Shown here one piece after another: positions 38,101-48,506 of a DNA stretch of 64,000 nucleotides. Every line of letters begins with the position of its first letter. Position 1 is the stretch's first letter. A program made the translations under genes and the position numbers. Source of the DNA: Corbicula japonica (taxonomy: Eukaryota > Mollusca > Bivalvia > Venerida > Cyrenidae); the NCBI GenBank assembly GCA_038501625.1, contig JAZAYU010000005.1:13975484-14039483 (forward strand). Reading direction: 5' to 3'. The notes under the pieces were generated by a model that was not told where the DNA came from, searched no databases, and saw only the letters and a list, made by a program, of their open reading frames with translations.

Positions 38101-41100
38101 TAGTTTACGTCATTACGGAAATTGTACGGAAATTGCCGAAATGGACCGAAATCGGCCAAAAAACGCGGGAATTTTTTAGGCATACTCTACCTTAATTACG
38201 CAAACACTCCAGCAACACCAGACACGATAGCCAATTGATTATTAAAACTACAAATATAGTTATAGAATTGAGGAATACAAGGACTGATTAAAAATAGAAA
38301 AACTGAACAGCATCAGCTTAAGATTTTTATCTAAAAAGTAAAAAGGTTCACAGGTATGCATTAAAAATGTATTCTAACTATCATATTATTTCTATAGTTC
38401 TCCATACTACTGTGATAAAAAAGTAAATAAATATAATCTTGGGTGTTTACTATTAATCTGGTAATCTAAACACAATTACCGGTCTTGTCTTTGATGAAAT
38501 GAATATAATCCTATCTATAGTAATAAATACGCAACCGGAAAGTCCGGGCTACCAAGCAAAAATCTTGGTAGCCCATTGGGCTACCAAGTAATTTTAGGAT
38601 TTGTCGTGCCCTGTGGACTACTCTGGAGCAATTATTATTATTTATTAAAAACATGTTGCTCCAGAGTTAAGGCAATGGTGCTCCCATCCTAGTCTTAAAG
38701 ACTTCCAGTGATGGGGTAGAAATGGTCATCTCCAGCAGACATTTCCATATGCAGATGCCAGATGGGAAGAAGGAGTACCTGTAGGCATTGACCGTTGCAA
38801 ACGGAACCAGGAACCTGTTGGCATCGCCTTGTGTGTGTGCTCCACCTGTAGAAGTATGTGCTGGGTTTGAAAGTCCACCAAGGTGTTGACAACCCTATAC
38901 ATCATGGTGGCTTTTATGAGGTTGCCACGGGATTCCAGTGTGTCCCAATCGAAAGACTTTATCATAAATGTAAGACTGCTGGTTTGTCTGTAGTCCCCTG
39001 TACTGAATTGGGCAGCCCTCCTTTGCACACTCTCCAGCTTTGCAAAGTTATCGCTCATGTGTATGCCACATACTCAAGCTGAGATCTTACCAGGGACTCG
39101 TAGCAAGTGGCCTTGATGTCTTGTGGGCAGGTACTGAGGTTTCTACGCAAGAAGGCAATAGTGTTGTTAGTCTTCTTGGTGGTCATGTCGATATGACTGT
39201 AATCTTTAGTTATATAGAGGAATGGGCTTTTTTTTAGAAGACAGGGATATTTTGTGTTCTGAGTGATTGTAGTTGCATCTCATGATACAGATTGCCTGTT
39301 TATTAGCTACAATGGACCAAACTTGGTGCTTGAGCTCTGTTAAGCCTAGATAGCTCTACTAGATAGAAGGGCCAGAAAAGGACACCTGAACAGGAATTGG
39401 TGTCTGTGTTGTTTTCCAACATGTCAAAACCCATAGAATTAAAATTAAAATGTATTTAAGTAGCAGAGAAATTCATCAAAATATGCATATCCTATGAATT
39501 CTTACATACACTAACTATTCACATTTACCATAAAAATCCTTAAAAGCGTCATTTTTTTCTATCATTATTATTTTCTGATTTTCTGTACAATGCTATATTT
39601 CAAATACATGTAGTCCCAAAATGTCACTAGTTGCAAAAATTCACACTTCAACTATTTGCAGACTTAACATAGTGATTTTGACACAACTTGAGTCAAATAT
39701 AAATTCAAAAACTAACTTCTCAGTTTTGAAACAAAGCTTCCACTAATAATATTAATCAAAATGTATCACTGCTTCTATTTCAGACTTGATAAGATGTATA
39801 AATGACCCTGAGCACCCCCTGACCCTAGAAGAACTCAATGTCGTGGACTGTGATAATGTACATGTAAGTTATGGGTAATGGAAACTGATTCAATACATGG
39901 CCTGAGTTGTTGTTAACCATGGGGGCTATGCTTCAAGGTAAAACTGTTAAACAAGTTCTGTAAACCCCCATATTTTTGTAACAAATTTGAAGTAAGGTAA
40001 AGGTGTTACACTACAAATATGTTATTTAATGTATTCTTCAAGTTTACATATAAATAGCAAAAAATTTGTAAATAGAAATATGCATCCAAAATCCTGAAAC
40101 ACTCTATTTCGTTTTCAGGTAAATGATAAAGAAAGCTCTGTTGAAATTCTCTTCACTCCGACAATCCCTCACTGCAGTATGGCTACGCTGATTGGTCTTT
40201 CAATACGGGTCAAGCTTCTGAGAGCTCTCCCACCGAGGTTTAAGGTATTTCTTAATGAAGTTAATGTTGTTTTCATTTTGCCATGAAAGATGTGCTTTTT
40301 ACCATGGATACAATAAAACATACTCACAAACTGTTGGACTGCGCAGAATGTTTTGTCTTGTAATGCTAAGGTTTACACATATTTTGCCTTTAAAGTCTGT
40401 CCCACTCAACCATGACATGTATTCTAAAAATGAAAAAGACTTAAGTTGCTATGAAAAAGCATGCTGTCTTAAGCTCCGACATCAACTTGGCTTTATAAAC
40501 TGCCATTGTAAAAAGTGTGTTATCCCAAATTCTTCTAAATATTTTGGTAAGTTAGATGTTATGTTTGCATGTTCTATTATTACAGAACCAACTTAAATAG
40601 TATTCATTGCAAGACATAATTAACCTTTACTCCATAGATACACCTTTATTGCATGGGCAAACAGTGTACATCCAGATCAGCTGGCACATACGTGCTGTCA
40701 TCTGCACTGTTCACCTTTTGATTTATTAGGTTATTTCTGAGCACAAAGCGACCAGTGCTGATCCTGAGCATGGATGTGCTGGCTGATCTGGATCTACATT
40801 GATCGCACATGTGTCAAAGGGCTTATACATGGAGTAAAGGGTTAAACGAAAGCCTTTATTTATATTTACAGGTAGATGTTAAGATAAGCCCTGGAACACA
40901 TGCATCAGAGGAAGCAGGTTGCGATGTTTTTCTATTATTAGCATCATTTCACATAATGTGAAATCATTCATTTTTATGGGGTACCAATTTTTCGTGGAAG
41001 TCATAGACGGATTGATCCATGAAATTAAAGCCACAGCAATATATAATACTACATTACATTGTATGTAAACATTCTAAATAACCTTTAAATTAAGAACCTT

Positions 41101-42503
41101 GAATTTTTTTTCTAGAAACGATAATTTTTTATGCCAGCGAAAATAAATGCTTTTACAGTAGACACTTCGCAAGAAGATTTGGTTTTTATACGCCCTTTTG
41201 AAAAACGGGACATATTATGGGAACACCTGCGGCGGGCGGGCGGTGTCCACAGGGTTTCCGCTCTCTAAGTCAAAGAGTTTTCATCCGATCTTTATCAAAC
41301 TTGGTGAATATGTTGGTTGGCATAATATCTCGACCAAGTTCTATAACCAGCCAAATCCCCCCAGGCACTCCTGAATTATGGCCCTTGAATTGTCCAAAAT
41401 TACTGTTTCCGCTCTCTAAGTCAAAGAGTTTTCATCCAGTCTTTATCAAACTTGGTGAATTTGTTGGTGGTCATAATATCTCGACCAAGTTCTATAACCA
41501 GCCAAAACCCCCCAGGCACTCCTGAATTATGGCCCTTGAATTGTCCAAAATTACTGTTTCCGCTCTCTAAGTCAAAGAGTTTTTGTCCAATCTTTATCAA
41601 ACTTGGTGAATAAGTTGGTGGGCATAATATCTCGACTAAGTTCTATAACCAGCCAAATCCCCCCATGCACTCCAGAATTATAGCCCTTGAATTGTCCAAA
41701 ATAAGGATTTACGCTCTCTAAGTCAAAGAGTTTTCATCTGGTCTTTATCAAACTTGGTGAATATGTTGGTGGGGATAATATCCTGACCAAGTTCTAAAAT
41801 CAGCCAAATCCCCCCAGGCACTCCTGAATAATGGCCCTTGAATTGTCCAAAAACTGAATTAGGGGTATCTGCTCTCCAAGTCGAAAAATTTTCATCGGAT
41901 CGTCACGCAACTTTGATGATCAGCATTTTGACGGGCGTATTTTGTGTCAGTTTGGCACTCTTGTTGGAGTATAAGCTACTTTATTACAAACAGTTGTGCC
42001 TGAGTTGTCGTAGCACTCAGATTTGCTGGTCAAGTCCATGTTAATTATTTTCAAATTGGTTGATATTTTAAAAAATTAAGTAGTTGTGCTTTTAATAAAT
42101 GGTTATATGTTATATCTTTTATTTCTGTTAACCCTTTACTGCACATAAACGCCTTTAAACACATTTACTACTAGTGTAGATCCAGATCAACCAGCACATC
42201 CATGCATAAGTTTCCAATTAATAACTGAACAATGCTGTGACCTACAGCACCAAACTTGGTATACAGATTTTTTATGATCAGTAGATGAGCCATCAAGGTA
42301 TTTATATGGAGGAAAGGGTTAAGCAATCACTTGTTCTGTTACTGATAATATGCTTACACTCTGGAATCACTGCGTTTTGCATATTTATTGTTTCAGTGAA
42401 CAAACAGCTAGCAGATAAAGAAAGAGTCGCAGCTGCATTGGAGAACTCTCATCTTCTGGAAGTTGTTAATCAGTGTCTGGCTTCACCCAGGTCACCAGGA
42501 TGA
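32111..42503 (+). CDS. CIAO2B: CIAO2B / MIP18 family protein (cytosolic Fe-S assembly), five exons
   Basis: Exons 32111-32228, 39784-39863, 40119-40244, 40872-40917 and 42397-42503 (TGA), all GT/AG, joining in frame to 158 residues (human protein 163). Residues 1-39 include [17 protein letters not shown] and the acidic [14 protein letters not shown]. Exon 2 gives [20 protein letters not shown], exon 3 [20 protein letters not shown], exon 4 [15 protein letters not shown], exon 5 [20 protein letters not shown]. The invariant cysteine of the DUF59 fold is in IPHCSMAT. In the cytosolic iron-sulfur targeting complex, CIAO2B acts with CIAO1 and MMS19 to deliver clusters to DNA polymerases, helicases and other client enzymes. 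Start choice: first ATG, with the NANP motif directly after. No lesion seen; the gene looks intact. Intron 1 is about 7.6 kb and carries several mobile elements. MITEs lie close before exons 4 and 5. Confidence 0.96.
32229..34039. other. CIAO2B intron 1, first part
   Basis: Decayed mobile DNA: hairpin GTCGGTCATCCTGATGACCG at about 32249, and partly inverse blocks at 32735-32800 and 33920-34010 sharing GCGTGCTCGATT and TCGGAACTGTG. No coding frame is recognised. Confidence 0.45.
34556..34765. repeat. Diverged direct duplication (~110 bp)
   Basis: Two copies share TTCCAGTGCAAAT, TGAATGTT.TCAGAA, GGTTTAGCG and CATTGTTTAAAGTAAA, followed by GATCAGCA. Confidence 0.7.
36540..36606 (+). repeat. Possible retroelement 3' tail
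   Basis: GTAAATGTAAATAAAC followed by two copies of TTGAAAC resembles the short tandem tails of non-LTR retrotransposons. No coding part remains upstream. Confidence 0.3.
37134..38623. mobile_element. TIR element with GGGCTACCA words
   Basis: The left end reads CAGGGCACGACAAATCC and the right end carries its complement GGATTTGTCGTGCCCTG. GGGCTACCA-type words follow: GCGGGCTACCACAATC on the left, and TCCGGGCTACCAAGC and TTGGGCTACCAAG on the right. It holds the TTAA MITE at 37876-38191. No transposase seen. Confidence 0.65.
37876..38191. mobile_element. TTAA-flanked MITE, 316 bp, with ~50-bp TIRs
   Basis: TTAA at 37872-37875 and 38192-38195. The TIRs are exact over about 50 bp: GGTAGAGTATGCCTAAAAAA, then CGCGTTTTTTGGCCGATTTC, and the complement at the right end. 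No coding capacity. Exact TIRs suggest a recent insertion. TTAA with GG termini suggests Kolobok more than piggyBac. Confidence 0.85.
38635..39235 (-). pseudogene. 3' fragment of a non-LTR retrotransposon reverse transcriptase
   Basis: Minus-strand translation in three successive frames gives the C-terminal part of a LINE polymerase: [19 protein letters not shown] and [14 protein letters not shown], then [20 protein letters not shown] and [20 protein letters not shown], then [20 protein letters not shown] ending at a TAA at 38667-38669. There are at least two frameshifts, near 39060 and between about 38,850 and 38,900. A 3' ATT/AAT-rich tail is at 38635-38655. It is 5'-truncated at about 39235, as usual for such elements. 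It lies antisense in CIAO2B intron 1. Confidence 0.88.
40620..40845. mobile_element. M-family MITE copy 9
   Basis: TTAA-flanked (TTAACCTTTACTCC to GGAGTAAAGGGTTAA) in CIAO2B intron 3. It ends 26 bp before the acceptor of exon 4. Confidence 0.82.
41186..41870. repeat. Mobile element with tandem ~145-bp core (second family)
   Basis: Leader GGGACATATTATGGGAAC and GGCGGGCGGGCGGTGTCC, then four to five copies of a unit of about 145 bp containing CGCTCTCTAAGTCAAAGAG, CTTTATCAAACTTGGTGAA and CCAAGTTCTATAACCAGCC. Lies in CIAO2B intron 4. The layout resembles the elements at 5336, 43545 and 56470. Confidence 0.75.
42128..42322. mobile_element. M-family MITE copy 10
   Basis: TTAA-flanked but with a foreign or decayed centre. 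It ends 74 bp before exon 5 of CIAO2B. Confidence 0.7.
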
Positions 42504-42552
42504 CAGAAACATTGATGGCATTACTGTGCTGAAGACTATACAACTGTGCTTG

Positions 42553-42652
42553 AAGACCAGTCTAAAATCTCAAAAATCTGATTGGCCATTTCAGCCAATC
42601 AGATGCTTGAAATTTTAGACTGGTCTACAGTTTTAGTTTTATGATCTTGTGC
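42553..42652. mobile_element. H-family hairpin copy 4, in the CIAO2B 3' UTR
   Basis: Palindrome with GACCAGTCTAAAATCTC and its complement; centre GGCCATTTCAGCC. It starts 50 bp after the CIAO2B stop codon and upstream of the poly(A) signal, so it should be present in the mature mRNA as a long hairpin. Confidence 0.75.
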
Positions 42653-43059
42653 CCTGGAATCTATAAAAAAAAGTGGAAGAATATCTCACAGTGCTGAAAG
42701 AACAAACTGCTTTAATGGCTTGTTTATTTTGACTATCATCTTGTGTGAGATTAGAGTAATTCTGTGGTTTGAGATCAGAACTAGTTTTTCTGTCATGAAC
42801 ATGAATAACACTGGCATTCATCTACCTTATAAGACATGAGAAATTTACACAAATGGTATAAGGTCAATTTGTCTGGAAGATCAAAGTTCTTGAGCTGTCT
42901 TGAGACGTGTTTGTTTTCAATATTTATGAATCTTGAACATTCATAGGGGTTTATTAAATGCATATGCCATTCCCCTTATTGCAAAGATTTGTTTGTGATG
43001 ATAACATTGCTTGTAAAAATATATGATATTATACATGTTATGAATTCATTTTAATATGA

Positions 43060-43065
43060 AATAAA
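43060..43065 (+). terminator. Candidate poly(A) signal for CIAO2B
   Basis: AATAAA 557 bp after the stop codon, followed by a T-rich stretch. Another AATAAA is near 43160. Choice between them cannot be made from sequence. Confidence 0.5.
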
Positions 43066-43069
43066 GTTT

Positions 43070-43540
43070 ATGTTTTAATATGTGGCTTTCTTTATATGAA
43101 CAATTTATTTAGAACTTGTTGCATGTATTACTGCAGATCATAGCTACAAGGTAATGAAAATAAAGTTTAGCTGCATATCTCCCTCTTTTAGATGCATAAA
43201 TGTTATAGCTACCCAATCAGCCTTGAGGTACACAAAGTGTCTCCTAGCTTATCTGGGTACCAGTCTTGTCAATCTGATTAAAATCATATCCTGAAAACCG
43301 TAAGATCTGACTTTAGTGAGATTGACTTTTGGGCTATTACTAGTAAAATGCAGGCTCTTGAATTCAGATGACATACTAAATGATATCAGATAAATAAAGA
43401 GATAGTTATTGGAAAAACCCTTATCTCATACATGTATCTGGTGTTTGTACTTGGTAATTTGGAGCTTAAGGTTTGCCATCTTGGCATCAGTCAAAGCATA
43501 CAGATTTCCAGAAATACTCTTAATGTTTTTATACACTTGT
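43070..43540. other. No feature recognised
   Basis: AT-rich intergenic sequence after CIAO2B. Confidence 0.4.
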
Positions 43541-43544
43541 TGAA

Positions 43545-44335
43545 GACAGGACATATTATGGAATCACCCATGGTGGGCAGGCAGCATCCTGATATTTATC
43601 CGTAGTACAAAACTCCAACACTGTCAAAGTTATTGACTTAAACTTCACAATTGGATAGATCTCATTAAATGAAGTGCGGTGCACGAGACCTATCATTGCA
43701 CTTCATGATTTTAGAGTTATCCCCTTTGTTTAATTTTCATATGCAGAGCATAACTTCAACACTTTTCAGGCTATCAACTTGAAACTTCCTAGGTGGATAG
43801 ATCTCATTCAGACGGAGTCTAGTGCACAAGAACTATCACTTTGCACTTCATGATTTTGGAGTTGTTCCCCTTTGTTTATTTTTCGTTTCCAGAGCATAAC
43901 TCCTACATTATTAAAGCTATTGACTTGCACTTGATACATCTAGATATGTCTTATTGAGATGAACTACTATGCACATGAACTGTAACTCTGTACTTCTTGA
44001 TTTTGGAGTTATGCCAATTTGTTTAATTTTCTTGTGTGGAGCAGAACTCCTATGTTATCAAAGCTATTGACTAAAATTCACAGGTGTATAGATCTCATTG
44101 AGATGGAGTGCAGTGCACAAGAACCGTCAGTGAACACTTCATGATTTTGGAGTTATTTCCCTTAGTTCAATTTTCATACTTGATATTTGCCTGAATCATA
44201 CTTCTAAAATATCAAAGCTATTGACTTAAAACTTCATAGGTGGATAGATGTTATTGAAGTAAAGTGCAGTGCACAAGAACCATTACTCTGCTCTTCTTAT
44301 TTTTGAGTAACACCCCTTTCTACACAAATGCCATT
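43545..44335. repeat. Mobile element with tandem ~150-bp core (third family)
   Basis: Leader AGGACATATTATGGAATC and GGTGGGCAGGCAGC, then about five diverged units containing AGCATAACTCC, TATCAAAGCTATTGACTT, GTGCAGTGCACAAGAACC and TTCATGATTTTGGAGTTA. It has the same leader type as 41186 but a different core. Confidence 0.72.
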
Positions 44336-44469
44336 ACTCTCATGTAAATTTCTGTATATTTGAAGCTGGTTATAAAAATGGACCTAGGTTCAAAATTAGC
44401 CCTGCCCCAGCAACACTCGCACAACTCGATAAATTTGTTACTGAGATACACATTGTACAGAAAAATCTT

Positions 44470-44690
44470 TTAACCCTTTACTCTATATATATGCAATTTT
44501 ACTCCTGTGCTACCAGTGGCACATTGGTACCATCTGATCTGACAGGATCTGCACTGGTTGCATTTTGGTCAGAAATAAGCAAATGATTCAAAAGGGAACA
44601 ATGTAGATCCTGATCAGAAGTTAGAGATTTGCTGGCTGATCTGGATCTACACTATTTGTAAATGCAATAAAAGTGTATGGTGTAAGTTGA
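44470..44690. mobile_element. M-family MITE copy 11 (degenerate)
   Basis: Left end TTAACCCTTTACTCTATATA is preserved; the right end has lost its GGAAAGGG. Confidence 0.65.
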
Positions 44691-45327
44691 TGGAAGTGGT
44701 TTTAATATCTTGTTATGAAGGATTCAGACTGATCGGTTTGCAATGTAAACACTGATCATACTGTTAAGATGTTTTTGCTGATTTGGGTCTATAATGGTCA
44801 GAGTGGAAGACCCTTACATAATCACTGGGATCGTCAAGTTCCTCATCCCTATCACTGATTTTGTGCCTGATATTTGTACCTTTGGCTTACATGATAATTT
44901 GCTAGTAACATATTATTATACTGTAACACACCCTTGCAAGTAAAAAGTTTGCACCATTGTTCTAATTGATTGGTATTGGTGATCTCGCAGGACAATTTTA
45001 CTTCAGTTTGAGTTGGCTTAAAAATGATCATGTGATTCTATAAATCCAGTAATTTTAATTGCTGCAGTGAGCCTTCTATTTTTCATGTAAGATTTATGCA
45101 GCACTGCCTTTGTATTATTTACAATCAGTTCTGCTGAAGTATTAACACTCAGTGCTTATTACATCTTGACCGAGCCTTTTTACATCCAGTGTAGATCATT
45201 ACAGTCTGTACTTACTACTTAGGTGCATTCTGACCAGGGTCTACAATGTTCACTATTCTGACTATAAATCTCCAAAATATGACTGAGCGATGAGCATTGA
45301 TTTTCCCATGTCAAAAACAAGGAGTGA
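44691..45327. other. No gene; faint M-like fragments
   Basis: Scattered remnants such as CATCCAGTGTAGATC. Nothing else supported. Confidence 0.4.
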
Positions 45328-45450
45328 GGTTATAAAGCTGAGATTGGAAACCAGTCTCAAATCTCAAGCATCTGATTGGCTGAAATGGCGACAGGTGCAA
45401 TCAGATGCTTGAGATTTGAGACTGGTTTCCATGCTCAGTTTTATAACCTT
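45328..45450. mobile_element. H-family hairpin copy 5
   Basis: GGTTATAAAGCTGAG-type palindrome with a damaged centre. The 43-bp minisatellite begins 10 bp after it. Confidence 0.78.
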
Positions 45451-45460
45451 AGGCAAAGCC

Positions 45461-45675
45461 AGTTACAAATATTCAGGGAGAGGAAAGTAAAGTCTCTGTT
45501 ATCAGTTACAAATATTCAGGGAGAGGAAAGTAAAGTCTCTGTTATCAGTTACAAATATTCAGGGAGAGGAAAGTAAAGTCTCTGTTATCAGTTACAAATA
45601 TTCAGGGAGAGGAAAGTAAAGTCTCTGTTATCAGTTACAAATATTCAGGGAGACGAAAGTAAAGTCTCTGTTAAA
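45461..45675. repeat. 43-bp minisatellite, five copies
   Basis: Units start at 45461, 45504, 45547, 45590 and 45633, each with AGTTACAAATATTCAGGG and AAAGTAAAGTCTCTGTTA. Nearly identical, so recent. Confidence 0.93.
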
Positions 45676-47020
45676 TCTTTGAATCGTATTTACAGAAAGT
45701 AAAATAATGACCTTATATGTTGTGTGCCACAGAGATACAGACTGGTGATGGTCCGAGGAGGCTTGACTGTGGGAATTGAAACGTAATGGATAATATTTAT
45801 ATCATGATAATTCATAGATCCAAGCCCATGTAATTTGAGTGCAGGATTACTGAAATTTAGAAAATACATGAATGCTTATTTTATTAATTAAAAGCTACTT
45901 AAATGCTACTTTACTTACTGAAACATTCAATCTAAAATATTCATATGATAAAGGCAAAGTAAAAAGACTCATCTGACTACTGTACTGTGACATTCATTTT
46001 CTCAAATGGTCCATTTAGAAGCACTGCATTACATTCTTGTTTGAACAAATGATATAATTTGCATGTATGTAATATTTAGTTGTAGTACAACTTGATCTTT
46101 TCACTATTTAAATTTCTTTGTTGTTATTATTCATCTTTCGTTTAATATCAGAGATTTTAAGTCGCAAGCAGTTAGTTCCCTTTGTGGACGAAGTTTGTAG
46201 AAAAAGTGTAAATATTGCAAATTAAAAGTTGAAGAGACCTGGTAACTACATGCATTTGTATATGTTGTCTAATCATCTGATAATATGAACTTTAACAATC
46301 ACATCCATCTTTTTTTCTGTAAGTTGCGAGTGTCAATAATTGGTGGGTGGGGGCTGTTTCAGTGTTTGATGGATTCTTCTTTTTATAAACAAATACCAGT
46401 TAATCTATAATATATATTATGAGTTGTGCTGAATTCCTGAAAGTCGGTGGACAATCAGATTGGTCTGGTTTCGGCCTGTCGGACGTGATCTTATGTTATT
46501 GGATTATATGAATGTCTGACAAAGATTTTAAATGCTAATGCCTATTTTTTAAAAATAAGATGTTAAAAACTACCAATTTTACTCGCAGTTTCGGTTTGAA
46601 GATGTTATGATGGAATGAGTGAGGATATCAAGATGTCATTCATAACATATTTGTCATCATGACAATTCCTACCACTGCCATTTCCTGTTACATATTTCGC
46701 CCATTTCACCTATTTACACCCTTAATATTTTGTTTTGTTCATTTTAACATGTCTGGTCAAACAAAATTTGTCTGACAATGTTTTTTCATTTTTTGGGAAG
46801 TCTGGTTGTGTCAACACATTCAAAGATGACTAGAAAAGTCCAGGGAAAATCCAGTCATACTAAAGCCCAAACTACATTCACATATTTTTGCAGACCAATG
46901 AACTTGTAGAAATAACTACATGGTCCACTTAAATTATAATAAATGGTCTGTAATTTGGTTAATTGAAGTCCACCAGCTGTACAGAAGACATAGTAGGCTT
47001 GTCTGTCAAGAAATACAGGG
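45676..47020. other. Mostly no feature
   Basis: AT-rich. A GT/AG-bounded open stretch at 45732-45781 is too short to call an exon. A relic of the 230-bp MITE type lies at about 46431-46850. Confidence 0.35.
46431..46850. mobile_element. Decayed relative of the 230-bp CAGAC MITE
   Basis: GTCTGGTTTCGGCCTGTCGG, GACGTGATCT.ATGTTATTGG, GTCTGACAATGTTTTTTC and TTTGGGAAGTCTGG match parts of the element at 48556-48785 in order. It is longer and diverged. Confidence 0.5.
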
Positions 47021-47025
47021 CTGAA

Positions 47026-47160
47026 GGTTATAAAACTGAGATTGGAAACCAGTCTCAAATCTCAAGCATCTGATTGGCTGAAATGGCCACCAGTCGCCAT
47101 TTCAGCTAATCAGATGCTTGAGATTTGAGACTGGTTTCCATGCTCAGCTTTATTACCTTG
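47026..47160. mobile_element. H-family hairpin copy 6
   Basis: GGTTATAAAACTGAG-type palindrome, intact apart from single mismatches. Confidence 0.8.
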
Positions 47161-47194
47161 GGCACAGTTGAGGTTCCAGCTGTTCTGTTTTGGT

Positions 47195-47280
47195 AGCTAG
47201 CAAAGCAGGACCTTACCGAAGAACTGCAAAAAAGGAACTCTCCTTGGATGGATGGACTTACAAAGCTATTGGTAAATTGA
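47195..47280 (+). other. Possible 3' terminal exon, weak
   Basis: After an acceptor-like TTCTGTTTTGGTAG there is an open stretch reading LAKQDLTEELQKRN then PWMDGLTKLLVN and a TGA, with AATAAA at 47367-47372. It looks coding by composition, but no upstream exon was found and no family is recognised. Confidence 0.2.
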
Positions 47281-47698
47281 GAAGGTGGGGGAGCGGAGGT
47301 GCTCTCCAGGATTGCAGGAAAATTGGAATTTGGTCACTCAATGTCCCCAGTTTTACATAATGTCTTAATAAAAATGATTCACAGTATAATTGTTTAATTA
47401 CATGTTGTATAGACCTGTTACTCATCCTTAAGAACTTGCATATTAAAGTAGACTAGATGTGACTGCTAATGAAATTTTAGTTTAGCTCCTTCCCCCTAAT
47501 TTGTTAGCTGTCTGAATAAATAGGGAACCAGAATTTTTTTGAAATGGAATTACACTTTAAAAATATATCTTGGACTGAAGCACATAATTATATAGCTCAG
47601 GAAAGGAAAGTTTAGAATATTGTTACCAGGCAGTGCAGACCCATACTTCAAGTCTGATCAGTGTCATCACTGATCTCTATCCTGAACATCATTCCCAT

Positions 47699-48322
47699 CA
47701 ACCCTTTACTAAATGGGATATGCCACTGTAGATCTAGATGATTCATATCAATCAGCACATCCATGCTGTCTGATTAGAATCTGTACTGTTTTTAGATCAA
47801 GATCACCTGGCACATCCATGCAATGTGATCTGGATCTACACTGGTCACTTTGTGGTCAGATGTAACCTAAGCAGTCAAAAGCGAACAGTGCAGATCCTTA
47901 TCTATGGCATGAATGTGCCAGCTGATCTGAATCTATGGCATGAATGTGCCTGCTGATCTGAATCTATGGCATGAATGTGCCTGCTGATCTGAATCTATGG
48001 CATGAATGTGCCTGCTGATCTGAATCTATGGCATGAATGTGCCTGCTGATCTGAATCTATGGCATGAATGTGCCCGCTGATCTGAATCTATGGCATGAAT
48101 GTGCCTGCTGATCTAAATCTATGGCATGAATGTGCCTGCTGATCTGAATCTATACTGTTCGTCCAAGGGATGACAGCCATATTCCGTGGCACGGAGTAAA
48201 GGCTAAATTTGATTAATTAGGTAATTTCTGACTAAGAAACATGATATGCCCGCTTATGTGGATCTACACTGTTTGCACTTTTGAAGAAACCCACTTATTT
48301 ACATAATGGAGTATATGGTTAA
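47699..48322. mobile_element. M-family MITE copy 12, expanded by a minisatellite
   Basis: Begins CAACCCTTTACTAAATGG and has M-type motifs on both sides of the 31-bp array at 47900-48152. It then passes GGCACGGAGTAAAGG and ends near GGAGTATATGGTTAA, possibly two overlapping copies. Confidence 0.65.
47900..48152. repeat. 31-bp minisatellite, about eight copies
   Basis: Unit ATCTATGGCATGAATGTGCC plus TGCTGATCTGA. It is an amplified version of the M-element motif CACGGATGTGCCGGCTGATCTGGATCTA. Confidence 0.93.
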
Positions 48323-48506
48323 CTGTTTATGATTGATCAATATTTAGAGAAAAGCTGAATTTTGAAATAAAATGAAATATGTGTTACCAGAATTAATGTC
48401 TTTCTGTCAAATTATGTTATTTATATAATTTTCATGATTCTCTTAGCCCCCCTCAAAAAGTTACTGTTTATTTCACTTAAATTACTTTCTGAGTGATAAG
48501 AAAAGC

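Noticed and set aside
40255..40596. 113-residue frame in CIAO2B intron 3
   Set aside because: Starts at the intron boundary, cysteine-rich by chance, no domain, and lies between two well-defined CIAO2B exons.
45732..45786. Exon-like stretch reading RYRLVMVRGGLTVGIET
   Set aside because: Very short, no partner exon in phase, no recognised family.
47900..48152. CRISPR-like direct repeats
   Set aside because: Units are contiguous with no unique spacers, and the organism is eukaryotic; it is a minisatellite. The same applies to 45461, 51030 and 58513.
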